NCBI GenBank assembly: GCA_947166445.1
Contig: CAMVED010000006.1
Coordinates: 1 to 60,441 of the forward strand
DNA length: 60,441 nucleotides
Reading direction: 5' to 3'
From: an uncultured Mycoplasmatota bacterium
GTDB taxonomy: Bacteria; Bacillota_I; Bacilli_A; RF39; UBA660
Positions 9,761-20,088 of this stretch are shown here, piece after piece; position 1 is the first letter of the stretch, and each line of letters opens with the position of its first letter. A program made the position numbers and the translations under genes. Under the pieces are notes generated by a model. The model was not told the origin of the DNA, did not search any database, and was given only the letters and a program-made list of their open reading frames with translations.

Positions 9761-9976
9761 ATGAATCAAGGAAATAACAATAGTAAGAGTAATAGATTAG
9801 TTGTTCCTGGAGCTAGACAAGCTATCGATAACATGAAATATGAAATAGCTAAAGAATTTGGTGTAACTCTAGGACCAGACACTACTTCAAGACAAAACGG
9901 ATCTGTTGGTGGAGAAATCACAAAACGTCTAGTTGAAAGAGGTATGTCAGGATTAAGCGGTTATTCTAACAAATAG
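9761..9976 (+). CDS. Alpha/beta-type small acid-soluble spore protein (SASP)
   Basis: [51 protein letters not shown] is the SASP alpha/beta signature; AGGAGGTG SD before ATG. Confidence 0.95.
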   Translation: MNQGNNNSKSNRLVVPGARQAIDNMKYEIAKEFGVTLGPDTTSRQNGSVGGEITKRLVERGMSGLSGYSNK

Positions 9977-9995
9977 TTAATATAAATTGTCTTAT

Positions 9996-10026
9996 AAAGC
10001 ACTCAAGGTTTTTGGGTGCTTTTTTA
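9996..10026 (+). terminator. Rho-independent terminator after SASP gene
   Basis: GCACTCAA-GGTTT-TTGGGTGC followed by T6. Confidence 0.75.
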
Positions 10027-10066
10027 GTTTATAAAATAATGTTATAATAATTAAAGGTGATACTTT

Positions 10067-12451
10067 ATGAATAATGACATAATTACAACATTACAAGATA
10101 ATGACTTAGTTATAACAGAAAATGTATATAAATTAGAAATACTAAGAAAACTAAACGAAAAAAAAGAACTTATAAATATTAAATTTATGACACAAAAAGA
10201 ATTGCTTTCAAAGTATTATTTTTCTTATGATGAAAAAACTATTTATTATCTAATAAATAAGTATAAAATCAATGAAAGCATAGCAAAAGTGTACTTAGAT
10301 AATCTGTTATTTGTAGAAAACAAAAAATATAACAATCAAAAACTAGACAAACTAGTACAAATCAAAGAAGAGCTATTAAAAGAAAAACTCCTCATAAAAG
10401 ATGAACTTTTTTTAAACTATTTAAAAAACAAAAGAATAGTTTTTTACAATTATAACTATTTTACTAAATTTGAACAAAATACAATTGAAAAGTTAAAAGA
10501 AACTAACGATGTATTAATTATAGATAAAGATTATAAAGAATATACTCCGAAAGTATATGAATTTGATACTATTTTTGATGAAGTATCATTTGTAGCCACT
10601 CAAATACTAAAACTAATTGAACAAGGTATTAACCCAGACAAAATAAAAATTACTAATATAGATGATGACTATAAAAACATCATAGATTTTATCTTTCCTT
10701 TATATGAAATAAAAACTGATATAAACGAGAATAATCTTATATCAAATCAAATTGCGCAAGATTTTTTATCTATAGATGAACCTATAGATAAAAGAATAGA
10801 AATATTAAATGAAAAATATCAGAATAGTGAAATATTAAATCAAATAGTAAAAATTGCTAATAAATATATATCTTTTGATAATAACAAAACTATAAATGAA
10901 ATGATTAGTACAGAGTTTAAACATAAAAAAATTAAACAAAAAGAGTACAATAATTTAATAAAAGTAATAGACTATCAAAACTATCCAATAAATGATGAGT
11001 ATGTATTTATGCTAGGATTTAATCAAAATAGTATTCCTATCCAGTATAAAGACGAAGATTATATTACTGATAACTTAAAAAAAGATTTACTATTAAATAC
11101 TACTTTAGAAAAGAATAAGATTGAAAAAGAGATAACAATAAAAAATATATTAAATATTAACAATCTAACAATATCTTATAAAAACAGTACTCCATTTGGA
11201 ACATTTTTCCCATCAAATTTAGTTAAAGATCTGAATCTTGAAGTAATAAAAAATTACAAAGAAGATGTATTATATTCAAAAGATTATTCAAGTCTAGAAC
11301 TAGGTAAACTTTTTGATAATTTTATTCTATATGGAAGCCTTCCCGAAAAACTCAAAATATATAACTCAAGTTTAGAAATACCATATAATAAGTATGATAA
11401 TAGATTCAAAGGCATTGATGAAAAAAACTATTTAGACTTCATAAAAGATGGTTTTAATCTATCTTATTCAAGTATGAATGATTACTACAAATGTTCATTT
11501 AAATACTATTTATCAAATGTCTTAAAACTTAATATTTTTGAAGATAACTTCGCAGCCTATATAGGAAGCTTATTTCACTATGTCTTAGAAAAAGGATTAA
11601 AAGAAGAAATAGAAGTATCCTCTTTAGTAGATTCTTTTCTAAAAGAAAAAAGAAAAGATTTATCATACAAAGAAAGGTTTTTTATAAAAAATATTACGCC
11701 TGATATAGAATTTGTTCTTATTGCAATAAAAGATAATTTAAAAAAAACAGATTTAAAAAATATTTTATTTGAAAAAAGAGTAGAAGTAATAAAACAAGGA
11801 AAAGTAACAGTAACTTTCAAAGGCTTTATTGACAAAATTATGTATGAAAAAGAAAATAATCAAACTATAGTAGCAATAATAGACTATAAAACAGGTAATA
11901 CTGATATAGATTTGAAATATGTGCCATATGGTCTTTCTATGCAACTCCCTGTATATTTATATTTAGCAAGTAATATAAAAGAGTTAGAAACTATTAAAAT
12001 CGGAGGCTTTTATTTACAAAAGGTACTTACAGGAAAACCTGTTATAAGTATAGATAAAGATACAGAAAAACAAAAAAACGATAATCTTTTGTTAAATGGA
12101 TATTCAAATAGAGATAAAGATATATTAAAAAAAGTTGATAATACTTATGTAGAAAGTACTATGATAAAATCTATGAAATTAAAAAAAGATGGAGACTTTT
12201 CATCACATTCAAAAGTACTAGATGATGAAGAAATAAATAATTTAATAAAAATAACTAATCAAAAAATAAAAGAATCAATAGATTCAATTTGTAATGCTAA
12301 ATTTGATATAAATCCAAAAGTAGATAATGATAAAAACCTAGGTTGTCTTTACTGTGATTATAAAGATATTTGTTTTATGACAAAAAAAGATGAAGTAAAT
12401 ATCTCACCTGATAAAGATTTATCATTCCTTGGAGGTGATCAAAATGCCTAA
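10067..12451 (+). CDS. addB: AddB/RexB-type helicase-nuclease subunit with 4Fe-4S cysteines
   Basis: Immediately upstream of addA; PD-(D/E)XK segment (AIIDYKTG), YYKCSFKYYL and C-terminal CLYCDYKDIC Fe-S cysteines. Confidence 0.82.
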   Translation: MNNDIITTLQDNDLVITENVYKLEILRKLNEKKELINIKFMTQKELLSKYYFSYDEKTIYYLINKYKINESIAKVYLDNLLFVENKKYNNQKLDKLVQIKEELLKEKLLIKDELFLNYLKNKRIVFYNYNYFTKFEQNTIEKLKETNDVLIIDKDYKEYTPKVYEFDTIFDEVSFVATQILKLIEQGINPDKIKITNIDDDYKNIIDFIFPLYEIKTDINENNLISNQIAQDFLSIDEPIDKRIEILNEKYQNSEILNQIVKIANKYISFDNNKTINEMISTEFKHKKIKQKEYNNLIKVIDYQNYPINDEYVFMLGFNQNSIPIQYKDEDYITDNLKKDLLLNTTLEKNKIEKEITIKNILNINNLTISYKNSTPFGTFFPSNLVKDLNLEVIKNYKEDVLYSKDYSSLELGKLFDNFILYGSLPEKLKIYNSSLEIPYNKYDNRFKGIDEKNYLDFIKDGFNLSYSSMNDYYKCSFKYYLSNVLKLNIFEDNFAAYIGSLFHYVLEKGLKEEIEVSSLVDSFLKEKRKDLSYKERFFIKNITPDIEFVLIAIKDNLKKTDLKNILFEKRVEVIKQGKVTVTFKGFIDKIMYEKENNQTIVAIIDYKTGNTDIDLKYVPYGLSMQLPVYLYLASNIKELETIKIGGFYLQKVLTGKPVISIDKDTEKQKNDNLLLNGYSNRDKDILKKVDNTYVESTMIKSMKLKKDGDFSSHSKVLDDEEINNLIKITNQKIKESIDSICNAKFDINPKVDNDKNLGCLYCDYKDICFMTKKDEVNISPDKDLSFLGGDQNA

Positions 12452-15400
12452 ATGGACTGAAGAACAAGCTATAGCAATTAATAAAGATAAGACAAATATT
12501 ATAGTATCCGCAGGAGCAGGGTCAGGAAAAACTGCAGTATTAACAGCCAGAGTAATTAGAAAATTAAAGGACGGCGTAGACATTAATAAATTGCTTATAT
12601 TAACCTTTACTAATGAAGCAGCAGGAGAGATGAAAGATAGAATTAGAACTGCTATAAAAGATGAACCATCTCTAAAAGAACAACTAGACTTTATAGATAG
12701 TGCATATATAACAACATTTGATAGTTTTGCGCTTTCCATATTAAAAAAATACCATTATATACTAAATGTATCAAAAGATATATCTATCATAGATAGTTCA
12801 ATTATTGAAATAAAGAAAAGAGAAATAATAGAAGATATATTTGAAAATCTTTATAAAAAAGAAGATGAATTGTTTTTAAAACTAATCGGAGACTTTTGTA
12901 CAAAAGATGATAAAGATATTAAAGAATTGGTTTTAAAAATAAGTAATAAACTTGACTTAAAAATAAATAAAGAAGAGTATCTTGATAGTTACATAGAAAG
13001 TTTCTATAACGATAATTATATAGAAAACTTAACAAATGAATACTTATCAAAAATAATATCTATAAAAGATGAAATAGAAGATTTATATAATGAAGCACAA
13101 AGACATGAAGAAGAAAAAGTAAGAAGTGAATACGAACAAGAATTGCTACCTTTAATAAATAGTAGTACTTATAAAGAAATAAAGAGTAATTTAAACATAA
13201 CTCTTCCTAGAAAAGTAGAAGCTAAAGAAACCAAAAAAGAGTTGAAAGAATTAATTGACAATCTAAAAGAGTTAACTATTTATGAAAACATAGAGAGTAT
13301 AAAAAAGATTTACAAAAGTACTAAAAATTATATAAAAGCAATTATTTATATAATAAAAGAATTAGATAAACAAATAAAAGAATATAAAGATAAAAACAAC
13401 AGTTATGAGTTTATAGATATTTCTAAAATGGCTATTAAAATAGTAAAAGAAAATAGTGAAATAAGAGATGAGATAAAGCATTATTATAACGAAATAATGG
13501 TCGATGAATATCAAGATACAAATGATCTTCAAGAAATATTCATAAATGAAATACAAAATAATAACGTGTATATGGTTGGAGACATAAAACAATCAATTTA
13601 TAGATTTAGAAATGCCAATCCTAAAATATTTAAAAACAAGTATGATACATATAGTAATAATGAACAAGGTTTTAAAATAGATTTAACAAAAAACTTTAGA
13701 TCAAGAGAAGAAGTTCTTTCGGATATCAATAAAATATTTGAGAAAATAATGGATAGTTTCCTTGGAGGAGCAGAGTATAAACAAAGTCATAGAATGATTT
13801 TCGGTAACAAAACATATGAAGAAGAAAATGATGAAAGCATTTCAAATAATATAGAAATCTATAATTATGATAGTAAAGCGACACACTTCTCTAATGAAGA
13901 AGTTGAAGCATTTATTATTGCAAAAGATATAAAAGAAAAAATAAGTAGTAATTATAAAGTACTTGATAAAGAAACAAAAAAACTGAGAAAAGCTAAATAT
14001 GATGATTTTTGTATAATTATGGATAGAAGTACATCATTTGATTTATATAAAAAAGTATTTGAATACGAAAACATACCACTCTCCATTTATAAAGATGAAA
14101 AATTAACTACATCTTATGACATATTAATTATTAAAAACATAATAAAACTAATTATAAAAATAAAACAAAAAGAATATGATAAAGAATTTAGATATCTGTT
14201 TACCTCACTTGCAAGAAGTTATTTATTTGAATATGATGATAATTATATATTTAATATATTTAATAATAACGACTTTTATAAAACTGACATATATGAAATA
14301 TCAAACGATATAGCTAAGAACCTAGATAATATAAGTACTAAACAGTTTATCAATGATATAATAGCAAAGTATCAAATATATCAAAAAATAATCAAAACAA
14401 ATGGTATTGAAGGAATAATTATTAGAACTATTTACCTACAAAAACTTATTTCTTCATTAGAAACCTTAGGATACACTCCTTATGATCTAATAGATTACTT
14501 AGAAAAAATGACAACAACTGATTTAGACATAAAATATAAGCAAAACAATAAACAAGAAGGTAGTGTAAAAATGATGAATATTCACAAATCTAAAGGATTA
14601 GAGTTTCCTATATGCTACTATAGTGGACTTTATAAAAAGTTCAACATAAGTGATTTTAATGATAGATTTATGTATGATGAAAAATATGGAATAATTACTC
14701 CATACTATAGTAATGGAATAGGAGTATTACCTCAAAAACAACTAGCTAAAGATATATATTTAAAAGAAGAAATATCAGAAAAAATAAGACTTTTATATGT
14801 GGCAGTAACACGTGCTAAAGAAAAGATGATTTTTGTAGGGCCATTAAACAGTGACGTTTATAATAATGAAGAAATAGTAAATAAAAAAACAAGATTAAAA
14901 TATAGATCATTTTTAGACATAGTAAATACTATAAAAGATGATTTTGATACAAACATAAAAACTATTGAAGATTTATCATTTGTAACAAAAAACTATCAAA
15001 TGCTTAAAGATATAGAAATAAATATTGAAAAAACAAAACCATTACCAATAAAAAATATAACAATAGATTATCAAGAAGAAGATAGAAATAGATTCTCAAA
15101 AATAAACAATAAACTCTTAACAAAAGAAGAACTATTTGTTATAAATAAAGGTAATGAAATGCATTATGCTTTTGAACTAACAGATTTTAAAAACCCAAAC
15201 TTTAACATAAAATATGGAGATTACATAAAAAAATTTTTAGAACAAGACCTATTAAAAAACATACAACAAGCAAGCATATATAAAGAATATGAATTTATAT
15301 ATGTAGAACAAGAAACTAACTATCATGGCATTATAGATTTAATGTTAGTTTACAAAGATCATGTTGATATAATAGATTATAAGCTTTCTAATATAGATGA

Positions 15401-15515
15401 TCCAGCTTATTTAAAACAATTAAAAGGTTATAAAAATTACATTGAAAATAAGACAAACAAAAAAGTTAATACATATTTGTATTCTATAGAACAACATGCA
15501 TTTAAAGAAGTATAA
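12444..15515 (+). CDS. addA: ATP-dependent helicase/nuclease subunit A
   Basis: SAGAGSGKTAVLTARV Walker A, VDEYQDTN, VAVTRAKEK, C-terminal nuclease IIDYKLS. Confidence 0.93.
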   Translation: MPKWTEEQAIAINKDKTNIIVSAGAGSGKTAVLTARVIRKLKDGVDINKLLILTFTNEAAGEMKDRIRTAIKDEPSLKEQLDFIDSAYITTFDSFALSILKKYHYILNVSKDISIIDSSIIEIKKREIIEDIFENLYKKEDELFLKLIGDFCTKDDKDIKELVLKISNKLDLKINKEEYLDSYIESFYNDNYIENLTNEYLSKIISIKDEIEDLYNEAQRHEEEKVRSEYEQELLPLINSSTYKEIKSNLNITLPRKVEAKETKKELKELIDNLKELTIYENIESIKKIYKSTKNYIKAIIYIIKELDKQIKEYKDKNNSYEFIDISKMAIKIVKENSEIRDEIKHYYNEIMVDEYQDTNDLQEIFINEIQNNNVYMVGDIKQSIYRFRNANPKIFKNKYDTYSNNEQGFKIDLTKNFRSREEVLSDINKIFEKIMDSFLGGAEYKQSHRMIFGNKTYEEENDESISNNIEIYNYDSKATHFSNEEVEAFIIAKDIKEKISSNYKVLDKETKKLRKAKYDDFCIIMDRSTSFDLYKKVFEYENIPLSIYKDEKLTTSYDILIIKNIIKLIIKIKQKEYDKEFRYLFTSLARSYLFEYDDNYIFNIFNNNDFYKTDIYEISNDIAKNLDNISTKQFINDIIAKYQIYQKIIKTNGIEGIIIRTIYLQKLISSLETLGYTPYDLIDYLEKMTTTDLDIKYKQNNKQEGSVKMMNIHKSKGLEFPICYYSGLYKKFNISDFNDRFMYDEKYGIITPYYSNGIGVLPQKQLAKDIYLKEEISEKIRLLYVAVTRAKEKMIFVGPLNSDVYNNEEIVNKKTRLKYRSFLDIVNTIKDDFDTNIKTIEDLSFVTKNYQMLKDIEINIEKTKPLPIKNITIDYQEEDRNRFSKINNKLLTKEELFVINKGNEMHYAFELTDFKNPNFNIKYGDYIKKFLEQDLLKNIQQASIYKEYEFIYVEQETNYHGIIDLMLVYKDHVDIIDYKLSNIDDPAYLKQLKGYKNYIENKTNKKVNTYLYSIEQHAFKEV

Positions 15516-15637
15516 TGTTTGTCATAAAAAAAATTTTATGATATTGTGACATATGAAGATAACTTCATGAAATAATAAAGATATTTTACGTAACTATACA
15601 TTGGCAATTTTTGGTAATAATGGTTCATTTTTTAATG

Positions 15638-15668
15638 CCTGTTAAATAAGAGAAAACAGGTATTTTTT
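15638..15668 (+). terminator. Probable Rho-independent terminator after addA
   Basis: CCTGTT-N11-AACAGG then TATTTTTTT. Confidence 0.55.
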
Positions 15669-15731
15669 TAATTAAAATTATTGTTAAAAAACTTATTATA
15701 AGTTATAATTAATTATAATAGGGTGATAAAA

Positions 15732-18038
15732 ATGGGGAAAGTTTTAAGCGATAAAGAAATAATAAACATTAATCGCTATTGGGCAGCAACTAATTACTTA
15801 TCAATATGTCAAATATACTTGAAAGATAATGTTTTATTAAAAAGACCACTTTCAATGTCAGATGTTAAAAGTAAACTTATAGGCCACTGGGGTACAGCTC
15901 CAGGACAAAATTTTATCTATGCCCATTTAAATAGAATAATAAAAAAATACAATTTAAACATGATATATATATCGGGCCCAGGTCATGGTGGACAAGCTAT
16001 GATAGCAAATTCTTATCTCGAAGAAGTATATTCAAATTTCTATCCAGAAATAACTCAAGATGAAGAAGGGCTCACTAAATTATGCAAACAATTTAGCTAT
16101 CCTGGTGGTGTTTCATCACATGTTGCGCCAGATGTACCAGGATCAATTAATGAAGGTGGAGAGCTAGGATATAGTCTTGCCCATGCTTATGGAGCAGTGC
16201 TTGACAATCCAAATTTAATTGCAGCCTGTGTTATTGGTGATGGAGAGGCAGAAACTGGTCCTCTTGCAGCCTCTTGGAATATAAATAAAATAATTAATCC
16301 TAAAACCGATGGTGTAGTTTTACCAATACTTCACCTAAATGGATATAAAATAGCTAATCCTACGATATTTGGTAGAATGAGCGATAAAGATATCAAAGCA
16401 TATTTTAAAAGTTTAGGATATAAACCATATATAGTATCAGGACACGAACCTCGCGCTATGCATGAAGCTATGTCTGTATCTCTAGAAAAAGTATGTTCGG
16501 ATATAAATAGATTAAAAAAAGGAAAATCTAAAGCTTTTCCGATGATAGTACTAAGAAGTCCAAAAGGATGGGGATGTCCTAAAAAAGTACATGATAAAAA
16601 AATTGAAGGATCATTTAGAGCTCATCAAGTACCATTTGCTATTGAAAATAACGAAGATTTAAAACTACTTGAAAAATGGTTAAAAAGTTATAAGCCAGAA
16701 ACACTTTTTGATGAAAAAGGAGTTCTTTTACCAGAAATAAGAAAGACACTTCCAAAATATGAAAAAAGGATGAGTGCTAGTAAATATGCAAATGGTGGAC
16801 TGCTATTAAAAGAATTAAAAACACCAGATTTTAAAAATTATGCTATTGAAGTAACACCAGGAAAAACATATGCAAGCGATATGGGTGTTCTAGGAGGATA
16901 CATTAGAGACTTGATAAAAGAAAACAACAATTTTAGAATATTTGGTCCTGATGAATTAGCATCTAATCGTCTTAACAAAGTTTTTGAAGTCACTAACAGA
17001 AAGTGGAACTATAACACGAAAAAAGATGATGAATATCTATCTAAAAATGGTGCAGTTATAGATTCAATTCTATCAGAGCATGTTTGCGAAGGCCTGCTTG
17101 AAGGATATTTATTAACAGGTAGACATGGTTTTATGCATTCATATGAAGCATTTATAAGAATAATAGATTCTATGACCAGTCAACATGCCAAATGGTTAAA
17201 AATTTGTAAAGATATTCCATGGAGAGAAGATATTGCATCACTAAACTATTTACTAAGTTCTCATATTTGGCAACAAGATCATAATGGATTTACGCATCAA
17301 GATCCAGGATTTCTAAATCATGTTGCTACAAAAAAAGCTTCAATTTCTAGAATATATTTACCAATTGATAGCAACACACTTTTATCAACATTTGATCACT
17401 GTGTAAAGACTAAAAATTATATCAATGTAATAATAGCTTCTAAACACGAAAGAATGCAATGGCTTAATATGGATGATGCTATAAGACATTGTAGCAAAGG
17501 AATTGGAGAACTAGATTTTATAAGCGATAAATGTGATAATCCTGACCTTATATTAGTATCTGCCGGAGATACTCCAACAATAGAAATAGTCGCTGCAAAG
17601 AATATTATAGATAAATTTTCAAACATAAAAGTTAGAGTGATAAATGTAATAGATTTAATGAAATTACAATCTGAATCAGAACATCCGCATGGAATGTCAG
17701 ACAAAGAGTATGATGCTTTATTTACTAAAAATAAACCAATAATTTTTGCGTTTCATGGATATCCAACATTGATTCATATGCTTACATATAAAAGAAAAAA
17801 TAAAAATTTACACGTACATGGATACAAAGAAGAAGGTACTATAACAACTCCGTTTGACATGAGAGTTCAAAACGAAATAGATAGATATCATATCGTGTTA
17901 AATGCAATTAAATATGTAGAAATATCGAAAGAAAAAAGAAAAGAAATAGTTAGTTATTGTGAAAAACAATTAGAAAAACACTATAATTATATAAGAGAAA
18001 ATGGCAAAGATATGCCAGATGTTGATGAATTAAAATAA
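15732..18038 (+). CDS. Xylulose-5-phosphate/fructose-6-phosphate phosphoketolase
   Basis: GHWGTAPGQNFIYAHLNR, GPGHGGQAM, GDGEAETGPLAASW, FGPDELASNRL. Confidence 0.95.
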   Translation: MGKVLSDKEIININRYWAATNYLSICQIYLKDNVLLKRPLSMSDVKSKLIGHWGTAPGQNFIYAHLNRIIKKYNLNMIYISGPGHGGQAMIANSYLEEVYSNFYPEITQDEEGLTKLCKQFSYPGGVSSHVAPDVPGSINEGGELGYSLAHAYGAVLDNPNLIAACVIGDGEAETGPLAASWNINKIINPKTDGVVLPILHLNGYKIANPTIFGRMSDKDIKAYFKSLGYKPYIVSGHEPRAMHEAMSVSLEKVCSDINRLKKGKSKAFPMIVLRSPKGWGCPKKVHDKKIEGSFRAHQVPFAIENNEDLKLLEKWLKSYKPETLFDEKGVLLPEIRKTLPKYEKRMSASKYANGGLLLKELKTPDFKNYAIEVTPGKTYASDMGVLGGYIRDLIKENNNFRIFGPDELASNRLNKVFEVTNRKWNYNTKKDDEYLSKNGAVIDSILSEHVCEGLLEGYLLTGRHGFMHSYEAFIRIIDSMTSQHAKWLKICKDIPWREDIASLNYLLSSHIWQQDHNGFTHQDPGFLNHVATKKASISRIYLPIDSNTLLSTFDHCVKTKNYINVIIASKHERMQWLNMDDAIRHCSKGIGELDFISDKCDNPDLILVSAGDTPTIEIVAAKNIIDKFSNIKVRVINVIDLMKLQSESEHPHGMSDKEYDALFTKNKPIIFAFHGYPTLIHMLTYKRKNKNLHVHGYKEEGTITTPFDMRVQNEIDRYHIVLNAIKYVEISKEKRKEIVSYCEKQLEKHYNYIRENGKDMPDVDELK

Positions 18039-18057
18039 AAGTTTAGGTGGTGAAAAC

Positions 18058-18774
18058 ATGTCTTTAATAATCTTAATTTCAATTATTCCAGTAATATTAT
18101 TAGCTTTATTTGTATACAGTAAAGACAATGTTAAAGAGCCTAAATCATTGTTGATGGGATTATTCATCTCTGGCTTTCTTGCGGCCGCCCTAGTCATAGG
18201 AATAGATATTTTTGTCTCAATAGTAATCCCAGACTTTTTTATTCCAGATGATTATACTAATATTAGTTTCTATAAGCTGTTCAGCATTGTTTTTTTAGAA
18301 ATCGCATTTATAGAAGAATTTTCAAAATGGCTGATGATTAGACTATTTGCATATAATAGCAAAAACTTTGACCAACAATATGATATTATTGTATACTCAG
18401 TTTTTGTAGCGCTTGGATTTGCCTGTATTGAAAACATTTTTTATCTTATACCAAGCAGTTTATCATTAGGATTTTATAGGGCTATATTTTCCATACCAGG
18501 ACATGCTTGCTTTGGAGTTTTTATGGGCTCGTTTTTAGGATTAGCAAAAATATACGAGGATAAAGATAAAGCATTAAGCAGAGTATATATGTTTTATGCT
18601 ATATTAATTCCAGCGTTATTACACACTACATATAATTTTTGCTTACTTGCGAATAAAACTTGGTTTTTTATAGTGTTTATGATTTTTGTGATAATTTTGT
18701 ATATTACGTCAATTATAACAATAAGGAAAATTTCTAAAGAAAACAAAGACATTGTACCAATTGAAGAACTATGA
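18058..18774 (+). CDS. PrsW family intramembrane metalloprotease
   Basis: EEFSKW (EExxK type), PGHACFGVFMG, HTTYNF; multi-TM. Confidence 0.85.
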   Translation: MSLIILISIIPVILLALFVYSKDNVKEPKSLLMGLFISGFLAAALVIGIDIFVSIVIPDFFIPDDYTNISFYKLFSIVFLEIAFIEEFSKWLMIRLFAYNSKNFDQQYDIIVYSVFVALGFACIENIFYLIPSSLSLGFYRAIFSIPGHACFGVFMGSFLGLAKIYEDKDKALSRVYMFYAILIPALLHTTYNFCLLANKTWFFIVFMIFVIILYITSIITIRKISKENKDIVPIEEL

Positions 18775-18795
18775 AAGATTTCATAGTTCTTTTTA
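18763..18795 (+). terminator. Rho-independent terminator
   Basis: AAGAACTATGAAA-GATT-TCATAGTTCTTTTT. Confidence 0.75.
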
Positions 18796-18932
18796 TCATA
18801 TAGTAAAGTTTTAAAGAAAAATAAAAGAGTGCGACTATCCAATATTGGTCAGTATAGGACAAAAAGATTCCAGTGCTGAAGAAAACCCAAACTATGAGCT
18901 TTGATACAATTATGAAATTTATTGAATAATTA

Positions 18933-20045
18933 CTATTGTTCTACACTTTTATTCCTTATAGACATAATTATTCCAAGTAAAATCATGTAAGAAATTAGAC
19001 TACTACCGCCATAAGATATAAATGGTAGGGTTATTCCTGTTATAGGTAATAGCCCTATAGTCATGGAAATGTTTTGAATTTGTTGATATAACAGAGAACC
19101 AATAATACCCGTAATAATATATTTATATATTGATGTTTTTGTAGTTGTATTAATAATTGTTATATCAAACCAGATTATTGTTACTATGAGAATTATCATG
19201 CCGGTTAAACCATATATCGAAGCAAAAGAAGCAAAAACAAAATCTGTATGTCCTTCAGGAAAATAAAGCAATATATTGCTTATTCCTTTCCCAAAATATC
19301 CACTTGATCCTATAGAAATAATAGAATTTTCAAGTTGCATTCCAGAAGAATTTTGCCAATCAAATATTCTATCAAATCTATAAAACATATTAGATCCAAA
19401 TATATTTATAAATAAGTCAGTTTTCATTATATATAAATAAAAAACAGTAGATACTGATAGTCCAATAAAACTAAATAAAGTAACAAACCACCTAATTCTA
19501 ATTTTAGATACAAAAATCATAGCAAAAGCTATTATAAAATATATTAAAACGGCACCAGTGTCTGGTTCTAAAAATGTTATAACTGATGGTATAATTGTAA
19601 TAATAAATACTTTAATTATAAGAAACAGTTCATCTTTCCAACCCATGACTTTTTGACCTTCTATTACTCGTGCTAAAAAAAGAATTAATCCTATCTTCAT
19701 AAATTCACTTGGCTGAAAAGTACCTATTATAGGAATGCTAAACCATGCCTTTGTACCATTTACTTCAGTTCCTATTAAAAGTACTAATACTAACAATATA
19801 ATATTAATAATATATATATAAAAGGAAAGTTCTAATAGTAATTTAGGCTTGATTCTTAACATAATAATTATAAAAACTATTCCAATTAAATAAAAAATAC
19901 TTTGTCTTAAAACCAAACTATATGTATCTTTAGTTAAAAAAGGTGTAAAGCTATATATTGAATTAATACTTATTATAAAAAAAATAATTAATATATATAT
20001 AAATGACTTATTTGATTTCATACTATTAGTATAGCTTTTTAACAT
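18933..20045 (-). CDS. SEDS family peptidoglycan glycosyltransferase (RodA/FtsW/SpoVE)
   Basis: FQPSEFMKIGLILFLARVI, EPDTGAVLIYF, GxxGITLPFISYGGSSL. Confidence 0.9.
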   Translation of the reverse strand: MLKSYTNSMKSNKSFIYILIIFFIISINSIYSFTPFLTKDTYSLVLRQSIFYLIGIVFIIIMLRIKPKLLLELSFYIYIINIILLVLVLLIGTEVNGTKAWFSIPIIGTFQPSEFMKIGLILFLARVIEGQKVMGWKDELFLIIKVFIITIIPSVITFLEPDTGAVLIYFIIAFAMIFVSKIRIRWFVTLFSFIGLSVSTVFYLYIMKTDLFINIFGSNMFYRFDRIFDWQNSSGMQLENSIISIGSSGYFGKGISNILLYFPEGHTDFVFASFASIYGLTGMIILIVTIIWFDITIINTTTKTSIYKYIITGIIGSLLYQQIQNISMTIGLLPITGITLPFISYGGSSLISYMILLGIIMSIRNKSVEQ

Positions 20046-20088
20046 TTTTTAATGCATTTATCATAAAATATAATGATAAGGAGGACAT

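Noticed and set aside
15516-15722. T-box or known riboswitch before phosphoketolase
   Set aside because: No recognisable T-box, purine, SAM, TPP, fluoride or similar core motif by eye; only simple hairpins and a terminator.
18772-18777. Possible mycoplasma-type genetic code (TGA = Trp)
   Set aside because: Genes such as prsW end cleanly at TGA, and Trp residues in conserved motifs are encoded by TGG (e.g. AddA KWTEEQ), so the standard bacterial code applies.
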